Positions 54,551 to 64,000 of a DNA stretch of 64,000 bases are shown piece by piece (positions within the stretch are counted from its first letter, which is position 1; each line of letters starts with the position of its first letter). The position numbers and the translations under genes were made by a program. Source of the DNA: Rhizomys pruinosus (taxonomy: Eukaryota; Chordata; Mammalia; Rodentia; Spalacidae); the NCBI GenBank assembly GCA_009823505.1, contig VZQC01008856.1, forward strand, positions 1,254,038 to 1,318,037, written 5' to 3'. The notes beneath the pieces were generated by a model. That model saw only the letters and a program-made list of their open reading frames with translations. It did no database searches and was not told where the DNA came from.

Positions 54551-54688
54551 GGTAGTGCACACCTTTCTTTAATCCCAGCACTGAGAGGCAAGCAGATCTC
54601 TGAGTTCAAGGCCAGCCTGGTCTATACAGTGAGTTCTAGGCCAGCTGGGGCTCCAGGGAGAGAGACCTTGTCTCGAAAAGACCAAAGG
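54551..54688 (+). repeat. B1 SINE
   Basis: gtagtgcacacctttcttta to gaccttgtctcgaaaagacc. Confidence 0.85.
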
Positions 54689-54929
54689 GGGAAAAAGATA
54701 ATGAGAATCCAATTGTCTTCCCATCTGTGTAGTCAGATGTAGAGATAACAGGAATGAGAACTCCATGCTGCATCTCCCTAACTTGTTGGCACTTCTTTAT
54801 AACTGAGGCAGTCAGCTGCTGTGTGGGTGGTACTTTTGTGTAGCTGAGGCAGCCAGGGCTGGCTCTTCAGTCTTTTGGGGTCTAAATACAATAATCAGTT
54901 AATGTTTATAAAGTATCATATCTGTGCTT

Positions 54930-55342
54930 TTTAAAATATTTTTACTTTTATTTCATGTATATGAGTGTATTGTCTACATGTATGTAAGTACACACGTGTC
55001 ATGAAGTGAACATGGAGGTCAGAAGAGGGCGTCAGATCCCCTGGAACTGGAGTTATGGATGGTTGCTAGTTGTCATGTGGGTTCTGGGAACTGAACCCAG
55101 GTTCTCTGCAAGAACAGCCAGTGCTCTAACTACAGAGCCATCCCTCCAGGCCCTTATCTTTTATTTTTAATTTTGTGTGTCTGCGTATGTGCAAATGGGT
55201 GGAGGTCAGAGGCATCAGATACCCTGGAGCTGGAGTTGGCAGTCAGCTATGAACAGACACTTGATGTGACATAGGTGCTGGGAGATGAACTCTGGTACTC
55301 TATCCTAGCAGTAAATGCACTTAATATACCATCTCTGCAGCC
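54930..55342 (-). repeat. B2 (54930-55152) and B3 (55160-55342), minus strand
   Basis: The first ends gagccatccctccaggccc and the second ends ataccatctctgcagcc. Confidence 0.85.
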
Positions 55343-55374
55343 TTGAAATGTTACTTTTTTAACTTTGTTTAATT

Positions 55375-55515
55375 TTTTTTTTTTGGTTTTTTGGTCTTTT
55401 CGAGACAGGGTCTCCCTGTAAGCCCCAGCTGTCCTGGAACTCACTCTGTAGACCAGGCTGGCCTTGAACTCACAAAGATCCACCTGCCTCGCTTCCAAGT
55501 GCTAGGATTAAAGTA
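55375..55515 (-). repeat. B1 SINE, minus strand
   Basis: ttttggtcttttcgagacag to caagtgctaggattaaag; the final head part is missing. Confidence 0.9.
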
Positions 55516-55625
55516 TTTATTTTTTTTAATTTTTAAAGTTTGTTGCTAATTACGTCTTTTGAACAAGGTAACTTGAAAGTCTCAGAATCCTGTATATGGC
55601 TATCTTAAAGACACATGATCTTCAA

Positions 55626-56025
55626 TTTCTCTTTTTTTTTTTCCCAAAGCCAATTTTCATTGAAGCTTTGTGCATTTCAAACAAAATTTCCAATCAAATC
55701 TAGACCCACTCCCCCTTCCCTGCCCCCCACCCCACCAGAGCTCATGCATTCTGCCAAACATATTTTTCATCTTTTTCTCAGTCTTTTAAAATTTTCAATG
55801 CAGAAGCTTACTGTTTTGGGCAGTTCACCGTTTCAGTCAATTCTTTGACCCAGTCTTTTTGTTGTTGTTGTTGTTGTTGTTGTTCCTTCTAGTTTGTATC
55901 ACTCCAAAATATGCATATACACCTATATCAAGGTTATGACATCATAAGTTTTAGCATCTTCAGCTTATGATTTTTTTCCCCTTTATTAGGCGAGGCTGAA
56001 AGATGTCATGTTTTCCTCAAAGAAT
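55626..56025 (-). mobile_element. poly-A retroposon 3' end, copy C
   Basis: On - it ends with aatgcacaaagcttcaatga and a poly-A tail (T-rich 55626-55640), preceded by a G-rich tract (about 55705-55740), aligning with the 3' end of the element at 9145-10852. A (TTG)n array lies at 55858-55884. The upstream extent is uncertain; 56222-56612 may belong to the same or another L1 3' UTR. Confidence 0.6.
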
Positions 56026-56032
56026 TTTTGGC

Positions 56033-56212
56033 CGGGCATGGTAGCACATGCCTTTAATCTTAGCATTTGGGAGGCAGAGGCAGGCGGATCTTTGTGAGTT
56101 CAAGGCCAGCCTGGTCTACAGAGTTAGTTCCAGGACAGCCTGGTCTACAGAGTGAGTTCCAGGACAGCCTGGGGCTACAGGGAGACCCTGTCTTGAAAAG
56201 ACCAAAAAAGAA
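56033..56212 (+). repeat. B1 SINE with extra 29-bp unit
   Basis: A 29-bp segment starting agcctggtctacagag is repeated exactly in register (56108-56136, 56137-56165) with one mismatch and then begins again. The target-site duplication aagaatttttg flanks the element. Confidence 0.9.
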
Positions 56213-56613
56213 AAAAAAAAAGAATTTTTGAAGGTTCCTCCTTGGCAACCCAAACAACCATTAGTCCTGCCCTTGTGCTCCACACTGGGGTCTTCCCTTC
56301 CCATGGTCACCAAATGAGGTCCAGTAAGCATCCCATGCTGTCTTGATCTTCCTGTACTGGTCTCTGTGATACAGCCTGGGTAGTCCAACAATGGTGGTCT
56401 ATACTCTGAATAGGCTGAAACCCCAGTAGTTGCTCAGTCCACAAGCTGGATGTCTCAGCAGTCCCCATTTGGCATGGAAGGTTTGGAGGATTCTTGGAGA
56501 GACATGAGTCTTCAGTTCATACTGTTAGGTTGAAAAGCTGTGTCTCATGTCTTTGAAGGATGGCAAAAGCAGTGGCAACCATAGGTAGTCTCCAATCTCT
56601 CTTAAGAATTCCA
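56213..56613. other. probable L1 3'-UTR-related DNA, minus strand
   Basis: ccagtagttgctcagtccac and aagctggatgtctcagcag resemble a muroid L1 (Lx-type) 3' UTR from memory. No coding part is recognisable. Confidence 0.4.
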
Positions 56614-56754
56614 CACCTGCAGGGGGTGGTGGCACATTCCTTTAATCCCAGCACTTGGGAGGCAGAGGCAGGTGGATCTCTGTGAGTTCAAGGCCAGCCT
56701 GGTCTACATAGGAGTTCCAGGCCAGGAGCTGGAGACCTTGTCTCAAAAAGACGA

Positions 56755-56832
<78 letters not shown>

Positions 56833-56838
56833 AAGAAA
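56614..56838 (+). repeat. B1 SINE with (GAAA)n
   Basis: ggtggtggcacattccttta through ttgtctcaaaaagacg, then about 20 GAAA units at 56753-56838. Confidence 0.9.
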
Positions 56839-57358
56839 AATTTTCCACACCATGGTTTAGAAGTGTACTATCTTTTCCTATGCAATTATCACACTGAACA
56901 CCCACCTTTAAATCTAAGGCATGGACCAGGCTTTAGCTCTGTTTGATAAACTAGCTTTGCTTCCCTTTGGCTTATCCTCAAAAAAATTTTTTTAATCTGG
57001 ATAGAAGTCCCTAAAGGGGAAGGGAACTCCTCAGTACTAAGCCATGCATCCTTCCCTGCAGCTCCGACAGAAACAACATACTAAATTCAGGAAATAATTA
57101 AAGGCCTTCTCTAAATGTTTAGCACTGGACAACAGTGGCTCTCACTAGCAAGTGGGATTCTACACTGATCTGTGGGCTCTGCTGACTGGTCAGTGCCAAG
57201 AAATAAAGGCCCCGAGTTCTGTCACCAGCACCACATCAAAATCCACTCAGAGTTGCATGTTTGTGATGCCAGCTCTGTGGGACGGAAGCAGGAGGAATGT
57301 AGGAATGAAACTTTGTCTGGCTTGAGGCAGGACCTGCAAGTTCTGTCCCAGAACTTCT
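56839..57358. other. non-coding DNA, possibly old repeat
   Basis: No gene recognised; may be a continuation of the L1-related DNA. Confidence 0.35.
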
Positions 57359-57516
57359 TTTTTTTTTTTTTTTTTTTTTTGAGACAGGGTCTCCCTGTAG
57401 CTCCAGCTGTCCTGGAACTCACTATGTAGACCAGGCTGGCCTTGAACTCACAAAAATCCACCTGCCTCTGCTTCCCAAGTGCTAAGATTAAAGGCATGCG
57501 CCACCATGCCCGGCTC
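57359..57516 (-). repeat. B1 SINE, minus strand
   Basis: Poly-T then gagacagggtctccctgtag to gcatgcgccaccatgcccgg. Confidence 0.95.
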
Positions 57517-58168
57517 TTGTCCTGGAACTTCTTCTGCAAGTTATCTGATATCTCCATGGGCATTCAAGTTGCCTCAGTGTGTTATCTGTAGCTCCATGAG
57601 GTCTGGATATTGTGGTATATCCTGCCTTGCCTATCTCTTCAAAGTTCCAGAACCTGATGGCCTCTTCCTTTGAGTTATTGAGCAAAATGCCACACCTCTA
57701 GTTTACTGGTTGCACAAACAGGAGCTCTGCAGCCCCCAGTAGGAGCCAAGATGGCCCGCACTTCCCTTCCCCTCATTCACACCCTTCTGCCCCCACTTCC
57801 TTGCCCAAAGCACAGTAGATTTAACACTAAAGCACATTGCTAGCATGAATAAAACTGAGTCACTTTTCTCCCGGACCCTCTCTTTGAGTCCATTTCATTT
57901 CTGGTTAGGTGGCTTCTCGTAGTTCCATCCCCTCTCCTTGCCAGAAGCTCAGCCTAGGAACTGTCAGCCTGCTGGCAGGAGATAACTCTGAGGCTTGTAG
58001 CCTCGTGAAGCTGCGAGCCTGGTTCTAGGAGGGAAGAAAATCTCATGGATTGCAGCCATGAGTGATTAAAGAACCAACAGACAATATATATATATATATA
58101 TATTAGACAACAGAGGAACTTTAGCCAAATTGGTTGTCTGAGAGACCTTGTTTCAAAAATAAGGTGGA
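57517..58168. other. non-coding DNA with possible old LTR end
   Basis: 57840-57960 has aataaaactgagtcactttt and a T/C-rich follow-up as in LTR R-U5 regions, but no borders are visible. A (TA)n lies at about 58085-58103. Confidence 0.35.
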
Positions 58169-58402
58169 TGGGGCCAGAGAGATGGCTCAGGGGTTAAGAG
58201 CACTGGCTGCTCTTACAGAGGCCTGGGATTGATTCCCAGCACCCATCTGTAACTCCAGATCCAGGGGACCCATCATCCTCTTCTGACCTCTTTGGACATT
58301 ACACAATAGGGGTGCACTTACATACATGCAGGCAATACACACACACACACACACACACATAATTAAAAAATAAATAAAATATTTTTAAAAAATAAGGTGG
58401 AG
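58169..58402 (+). repeat. B2 SINE with CA and A/T tail
   Basis: ggccagagagatggctcagg, (CA)11 at about 58338-58359, then taattaaaaaataaataaaa. Confidence 0.85.
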
Positions 58403-58403
58403 G

Positions 58404-58656
58404 GGCTGGAGAGATGGCCTAGTGGTTAAGAGTGCCGACCACTCTTACAGAGAACCCGGGTTCGATCCCCAGCACCCACATGGCAGCTGAGAACCGTCTG
58501 AAACTCCAATTCCAGGAGAACTCCAGTTCCAGGGGAATCCGACACCCTCTTTTGACCTCTGCGGCATTGCACAACACAGGTGCACAAACTTGCATGCCGA
58601 CAGTACATTCATACACATACAGAAATAAATAATAAAAAAAAACTTAAAAAAAAAAA
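58404..58656 (+). repeat. B2 SINE
   Basis: Full-length young-looking copy with box B gggttcgatcc and the double ctccaattcc/ctccagttcc block. Confidence 0.95.
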
Positions 58657-58701
58657 AAGATGGAAAGTGATTGAGAAAGAGACCAGACATTGACCTCTGG
58701 C

Positions 58702-58703
<2 letters not shown>

Positions 58704-58737
<34 letters not shown>
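58704..58737. repeat. (CA)n microsatellite
   Basis: About 17 CA units, followed by the same taattaaaaaataaataaaa flank as the array at 58338. Confidence 0.95.
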
Positions 58738-58740
<3 letters not shown>

Positions 58741-58769
58741 ATTAAAAAATAAATAAAATATTTTTTAAA

Positions 58770-59012
58770 ATATTTATTTTATTTATTTTTATTTTATGTG
58801 TATGAATGTACTGTCTGCATGTAGGTTTGTGCACCCTTGTCATGCAATGCCATGGAGGTCAGAAGAGGTTGTTGGATTCCTCTGGAACTGGAGTTCTCCT
58901 AGAATTGGAGTTACAGACGGTTCTCAGCCAACATGTGGGTGCTGGGGATCGAACCCAGGTCCTCTGCAAGAGCAGTCAGTGCTCCTAACCACTAGGCCAT
59001 CTCTCCAACCCC
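58770..59012 (-). repeat. B2 SINE, minus strand
   Basis: Full-length copy; flanked by a target-site duplication containing aataaaatattttttaaaa (about 58749-58768 and 59016-59034). Confidence 0.95.
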
Positions 59013-59071
59013 CATAAATAAAATATTTTTTAAAAAATAAGGTGGAAAGTGATTGAGAAAGAGACCAGACA

Positions 59072-59075
59072 TACA

Positions 59076-59120
<45 letters not shown>
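59072..59120. repeat. (CA)n microsatellite
   Basis: A long CA array preceded by gtgattgagaaagagaccag, as also seen before the array at 58704. Confidence 0.95.
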
Positions 59121-59121
<1 letters not shown>

Positions 59122-59159
59122 ACACATGGGGGTAGAGGGACTACAGTCCCAGCTTGAGC

Positions 59160-59312
59160 TGGCCATGGTGGCTCACACCTTTAATCCCAGCACTCAGGAG
59201 GCAGAGGCAGAGGCAGGCAGATCTCTGTGAATTCAAGGCCAGCCTGGTCTACAAAGCAACCTCCGGGCCAGCTGGGTCTAAAGGGAGACTCTGCCTCAAA
59301 AAGGCAAAGAAA
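59160..59312 (+). repeat. B1 SINE
   Basis: ggccatggtggctcacacct with a doubled gcagaggcagaggcagg. Confidence 0.9.
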
Positions 59313-59415
59313 AAAAAAGAAGTTTGATCCACCTCGTGTTCCATCTCCTGCGTTCTTCCACGCTCTACTTTGAGTAAAAAGAGACTCCCCCATGGAAAAG
59401 CATGAAGCACCAGTT

Positions 59416-59650
59416 TTTTAAAAAGATTTTATTATCCTTATTTTACGTGTACAAGTGTATTGCTTCCATGTAGGTAGGTGCACCTGTGTCATGCAATGCC
59501 CACGGAGGTCAGAAGAGGGCATCCAATCCCCTGGAACTGGAGTTAGGGATGGTTGTTAGTTGTCAGCTACCATGTGGGTGCTGGGAATCAAAACGAGGTC
59601 CTCTGCATGAGCACGCAGTGCTCTTAACCACTGAGCCATCTCTCCAGGCC
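59416..59650 (-). repeat. B2 SINE, minus strand
   Basis: aaaagattttattatcctta to gagccatctctccaggccc. Confidence 0.9.
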
Positions 59651-60494
59651 CTAGATCGCCTCTTTTTTTTCAAATGAACTATCCCCAATCTCTGAATGAA
59701 GAGCTCTGAAATTGTCCATTTCTTCCTGGGTTTGGCTCTTCCAACCCAGGATCCCTCTCCTGGAGAGAAGGCCTGCCCCAGCTCCTTCCTGCCTAACCCG
59801 GTTAACCGGGTTAACCCCTCCTGCCCCAGCTCCCTCTGGCCCACCCCACATTCTTCTCTCCAGCCTGGTGAAGCTTCAGTTTGCAGCAGGTCCCTTGGCC
59901 TTGGCCCCTCCCTCTATGGAGATCACGGCTATGTCAGCCCAGGGGCCTGAAAAAAGATGGGGTAGGGGTGGGTCGAGGACCGGGGGAAAAGAAGTCTCTT
60001 ATTAAATGCAGGTGTTTATAAATCACTGTAATTAACTGCAAAATGGAGGTGTAAAAGCTAAATGGGCTTTTGTTTTAACTGTCATATATTTAAGGGGTTC
60101 ATTGGAGAATAGAATATGGGGGATGTTCCTGCTCTCTTCCAGTTTGCTTCTGCCTGGTAAGCACTTTCTTTGTGTGTGTGTGTATGTGCACGTGAGTGTA
60201 CATGCATAACTAATGAGCTTCCCGTCCTTTCCCTCCGTTTCTCACCCTTTCGTGTGGACACTGGGCACCTGCAGGGCCTTCACTGTGTAAAATGTCTGTT
60301 CCTCTTCCACTCATAAGAACTGTCCTCAGAAGAATCTGGCTTTGTTCTCCTTGGACATTTTTTCCAAAGCTGTGCAGGCCCCAGTAGCTTCTCAGGGGTC
60401 CCACAGGCCCAAGCTTGACTGCTTGCCTCTGACCACCCAGCCAAGGGGCCCTTATTCCCTCCATCAGATTGGCCTTGAATTTTTTTTTTTTATA
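59651..60494. other. unique DNA
   Basis: No gene recognised. It contains the 20-bp palindrome at 59794-59813. An AT-rich conserved-looking block at 59995-60130 includes cactgtaattaactgc and is repeat-free. Confidence 0.5.
59794..59813. promoter_or_regulatory. 20-bp perfect palindrome, Grainyhead/CP2-like
   Basis: taacccggttaaccgggtta equals its own reverse complement and contains two AACCSGGTT-like half elements around a central GTTAAC. Grainyhead-like factors prefer AACCGGTT, so this is a near match. Function is inferred. Confidence 0.4.
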
Positions 60495-60730
60495 TAGGAG
60501 AGCACAACCCACTGTGTGCAGTCTCATCCCTGGGAGGTATGGTAAGACCAGAGGGGGAAAAAGCCAGTAAGCAGTATTCCTCTGAGGTCTCTGCTTAAAT
60601 TCCTGTCTCCAGGTTCCTGCCTTAGCTTCCCTAAAAGGAGGACTGTAATCTGTAAGCCAAATAAACCCTTTCTTCCCCAATTTGCTTTTGGTCAGTGTTA
60701 TATCAAAGCAATGGAAAATGAACTACAACA
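60495..60730 (+). repeat. URR1-like element, 3' part
   Basis: ctgtaagccaaataaaccct and tatcaaagcaatggaaaatg are the diagnostic end of the family. Confidence 0.65.
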
Positions 60731-61174
60731 GGGCATATACACCAAGACTTACTGTCTCAGCCCCTTCCTCATCTTACTAAAAAGGTAGGAGACAGAAGTA
60801 CCCTCCCTCGGGGTCAAGCTCAGACATGTTCCTTCTCTGGTTCATGGAGGTAGGAAGGAGTCTCGGTCAGCTGTGACCTAAGGGTCTTTGAGAGACTTTG
60901 AGAAGCTTGGAAAAGCACTTCTGGCAAAGCATCTCCTTCCACTCTCCTCCTGAGCCCTGACGCATAGCAGAAGCAGGGCCTGTGGTCAGAGAAAGCTATA
61001 GCATGAGCAGTAAGGTGAAAGCCACATTAGTGTCCCTGGGCCAGTTCACTCATCCTCAGCCTGGAGCTCCCCCAGAGGAAGGAAGAGCCATAGAAGAACC
61101 CTTTGGGGAGACGCCTACCCCCATTGGTCCTTGACACTGATGGTTCTGCTGCAGGTGAAGCTAGGGCTCTGGAA
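60731..61174. other. unique DNA
   Basis: No gene recognised. Confidence 0.5.
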
Positions 61175-62133
61175 CATGCCCAACTGGTCCACCCTGTGTG
61201 CACAAATTGCCCTGAACAGCCAAGATTGCCCTTGAATGCCCTTTACTTCTCCTTCTTACATCTCCTTGCTGGGGTTTGGAAAAGGAAGGGAGCCAGGGAG
61301 GAAAACGGGGCAACACTGCTTAGATGTTTCTGGAATGCCTGCTAGACCAGAAACCTGCCTTCCTTGTTCCCAGGGCAGTGGAGAGGGTCATTGCTTCTCT
61401 GGTCCTGCATTAAGGTTGTAATGATGTAGGTACGTCCTCAGCCAAGCCAACTCCCATAGCCCAGAGAACCAGGCTTCACCAGACAGTAAGTCCTCTACAC
61501 AGCTCAACTTTGATAGACCTGAGCCAGGAAGCTTCATGTTTCAGCACATGGCCTTGCCTTTTAGAGTGGCCAGTGCCCCTGCCCTACACCTCCCTTCCTC
61601 TCTTGTCTATCTCCAGCAGAGCTCTGGGTCCATACCTTTCTGATGGTGCTGTGCAGGACAAGGTCCACTACAAGAGACATACACAGTATCTCAACCCAGC
61701 AACCCTTGCACCTCCTCATCTATAAACCACCGAAATAAACGTGTTACAGAAGAGCTCACCTTCAGTCCACACACTGGTATATTACTTTATCCTAGCATTC
61801 TTTATTTTTATGCATGTGTGTGCCTGTTCATCTGAATGCAGGTACATGTTTGGGCAGGGAAGTCATATGTGTATACATGTAGAGGGAGGTTAGAGACAGC
61901 CTCAGATGTCATCCTTAGGGACACTGTTACCTCATTTGAGACAGGGTCCATAATTGGCCTGGAGCTCACTAATTAGCATAGGCTGGCTGACCAGTGAGCT
62001 ACTGGCGTCCTCCTGTCTCCTCCTCCTAATCGCTGGGACTACAAATACACATTCTGCCCAGTGGCATGTGGGTTCTGCGGTCCAACTCAGATCCTTACCC
62101 TCAGCCCTCATCTGAACGTCCTATCTTTTCCTT
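61175..62133. repeat. duplicated block, copy 1 (959 bp)
   Basis: Identical to 62135-63093 at an offset of 960 except A/G at 61978/62938. It contains unique DNA and a B4-type SINE on - (about 61798-62100). Confidence 0.95.
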
Positions 62134-62134
62134 N
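62134..62134. other. single N at duplication junction
   Basis: The N lies exactly between the two copies. Confidence 0.98.
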
Positions 62135-63093
62135 CATGCCCAACTGGTCCACCCTGTGTGCACAAATTGCCCTGAACAGCCAAGATTGCCCTTGAATGCC
62201 CTTTACTTCTCCTTCTTACATCTCCTTGCTGGGGTTTGGAAAAGGAAGGGAGCCAGGGAGGAAAACGGGGCAACACTGCTTAGATGTTTCTGGAATGCCT
62301 GCTAGACCAGAAACCTGCCTTCCTTGTTCCCAGGGCAGTGGAGAGGGTCATTGCTTCTCTGGTCCTGCATTAAGGTTGTAATGATGTAGGTACGTCCTCA
62401 GCCAAGCCAACTCCCATAGCCCAGAGAACCAGGCTTCACCAGACAGTAAGTCCTCTACACAGCTCAACTTTGATAGACCTGAGCCAGGAAGCTTCATGTT
62501 TCAGCACATGGCCTTGCCTTTTAGAGTGGCCAGTGCCCCTGCCCTACACCTCCCTTCCTCTCTTGTCTATCTCCAGCAGAGCTCTGGGTCCATACCTTTC
62601 TGATGGTGCTGTGCAGGACAAGGTCCACTACAAGAGACATACACAGTATCTCAACCCAGCAACCCTTGCACCTCCTCATCTATAAACCACCGAAATAAAC
62701 GTGTTACAGAAGAGCTCACCTTCAGTCCACACACTGGTATATTACTTTATCCTAGCATTCTTTATTTTTATGCATGTGTGTGCCTGTTCATCTGAATGCA
62801 GGTACATGTTTGGGCAGGGAAGTCATATGTGTATACATGTAGAGGGAGGTTAGAGACAGCCTCAGATGTCATCCTTAGGGACACTGTTACCTCATTTGAG
62901 ACAGGGTCCATAATTGGCCTGGAGCTCACTAATTAGCGTAGGCTGGCTGACCAGTGAGCTACTGGCGTCCTCCTGTCTCCTCCTCCTAATCGCTGGGACT
63001 ACAAATACACATTCTGCCCAGTGGCATGTGGGTTCTGCGGTCCAACTCAGATCCTTACCCTCAGCCCTCATCTGAACGTCCTATCTTTTCCTT
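62135..63093. repeat. duplicated block, copy 2 (959 bp)
   Basis: Second copy, with its own B4-type SINE on - at about 62758-63060; the sequence then continues into unique DNA. Confidence 0.95.
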
Positions 63094-63540
63094 TAAAAAA
63101 AATCATCTTTTCTACTTTATCCTAATGTTCACAATCTGCTGGTGACTCCCCCCCACCCCACCCCAAGGTTCAGAGCCATTGTACCCACTCTCAGGCCCAG
63201 AGAGCCCCACACCAGCAAGGTCTAGCCTGACAAGTTCCTGATTTTGATTCTGTCATCCCTCTAATAACTTAGAGAGTTCCACTGAGTGAGATCCTGTGTG
63301 CAGGACCTCATGAACAGAGTTAGACATGGGCCAGGCTAGGCCAAGGCAGGCACCTGGGTCTTGGGTCTCTTCCAGGCTCGGATGGCTATTGGTATCCAGG
63401 AGAGTGCTCTACTTAAATTGCAGTGCTTTGGGCTGCCCTGTCCCAGAGCCTTCTCTCCTGCTGTTACAGTGTTGAGACCACTGGGAGAAAGATCAAACAG
63501 ACTGTGGGGATTCCAATTAGCCAAATTAGTTTTATTTAAG
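63094..63540. other. unique DNA
   Basis: No gene recognised; a C-rich run ccccccaccccaccccaa at about 63149-63166 could form a G-quadruplex on -. Confidence 0.45.
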
Positions 63541-63845
63541 CCATCTCTCCAGCCCTGAGAACTCACACCTTGGTCCAAGGATATCAAAGCTGAGTTCTCA
63601 GGGCCGGAGAGATAACTCAACAGTTAAGAACACTTGCTGCTCTTACAGAGGACCCGGGTTCAATTCCCAGCACCCACATGGTGGCTAACAACCATCTGTA
63701 GCTCCAGTTCCAGGGGATCCAATGCCCTCTTCTGACCTCTGCAGACATAGCACAACATGGGTGCACTAGCATATATTCAAGGCAATACATTCATACACAC
63801 ACAAAAAAATAAAAAATAAAATAATAAATAAAATCTTAAAAAAAA
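63541..63845 (+). repeat. B2 SINE (63601-63845) with an inverted head fragment (63541-63556)
   Basis: gccatctctccagccc at 63541-63556 is the reversed B2 head. The plus copy starts ggccggagagataactcaac and ends in an A/T-rich tail. Confidence 0.85.
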
Positions 63846-64000
63846 CAAAGTCAATTTCTCTGTATTGGAGAGGTTGCTCCCCCAGGGCCAGTGCTCAGAG
63901 AACAAAGAACAACTCCAGGAAGACAGGGGTTATTTTGCTAAATGAATACAAACCAGTGTTTCCTGAGGGTTCTCAACATCCTAATAATCTTTCAAGCTCA
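63846..64000. other. unique DNA at window end
   Basis: No feature recognised. Confidence 0.4.

Noticed and set aside
57840..57960. LTR R-U5 region
   Set aside because: aataaaactgagtc and a T/C-rich follow-up are suggestive, but no borders, TATA box or target duplication are visible.
1..64000. CRISPR arrays, bacterial operons, terminators or riboswitches
   Set aside because: The DNA is clearly mammalian (SINEs, microsatellites, CpG depletion); no regularly spaced short repeats other than microsatellites occur.

Overview
This window looks like non-coding nuclear DNA from a muroid rodent. The evidence is the dense mix of B1, B2/B3, B4 and RSINE1-type SINEs and one ID-like element, with rodent LTR and DNA-transposon remnants and many long CA, AAAT, AAT, GAAA and GA microsatellites. 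The B2 consensus here (box A ggctggagagatggc, box B gggttcgatcc, then a long 3' part) is not the usual mouse or rat form, so a cricetid or another non-murine muroid is likely. I cannot name the species. No host protein-coding exon can be supported. The long open frames are simple repeats, shadows of SINEs, or run through the assembly gap.

Layout. 1-6.1 kb: mostly unique DNA with a few SINEs. 6.3-12.35 kb: a decayed class I endogenous retrovirus. Its 3' half (RNase H-integrase and beyond) lies on + and its 5' half (gag, protease, start of reverse transcriptase) lies on -, which implies an internal inversion. It is broken by a B1, a B2 and a 1.7-kb poly-A retroposon with a 15-bp target duplication. 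12.5-20.7 kb: SINE-rich, including a second, divergent 1.5-kb copy of that retroposon inserted in a B4 with a 16-bp target duplication. 20.7-25.4 kb: unique DNA with a triple-octamer cluster and a full CRE, plus an inverted pair of URR1-like elements. 25.4-34.5 kb: very SINE-dense, with one AT-rich conserved-looking block, an AT minisatellite, and a near-perfect hairpin at 32.4 kb. 34.5-35.0 kb: a GC- and CpG-enriched patch. 35-45.7 kb: SINEs, a four-level nested insertion, and a purine microsatellite holding a 562-N gap. 45.9-48.8 kb and 61.2-63.1 kb: two apparent tandem duplications, each of the form copy-single N-copy with only one or two mismatches, most likely unmerged haplotypes or overlapping contigs. 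51.4-51.9 kb: an intact solo LTR on - with 4-bp target duplications; its U3 carries a piece closely matching two thirds of tRNA-Asp(GUC). 52-64 kb: unique blocks alternating with SINEs.

There is no gene network to describe. The most interesting items are the tRNA-Asp module inside the LTR, the pre-miRNA-like hairpin, the unidentified poly-A retroposon family, the inverted ERV, a 20-bp Grainyhead-like palindrome, and the duplication artefacts. Family names (URR1, MaLR, RSINE1) are from memory of consensus sequences and should be confirmed with RepeatMasker. Repeat boundaries are accurate to about 5-15 bases unless a target-site duplication is quoted.
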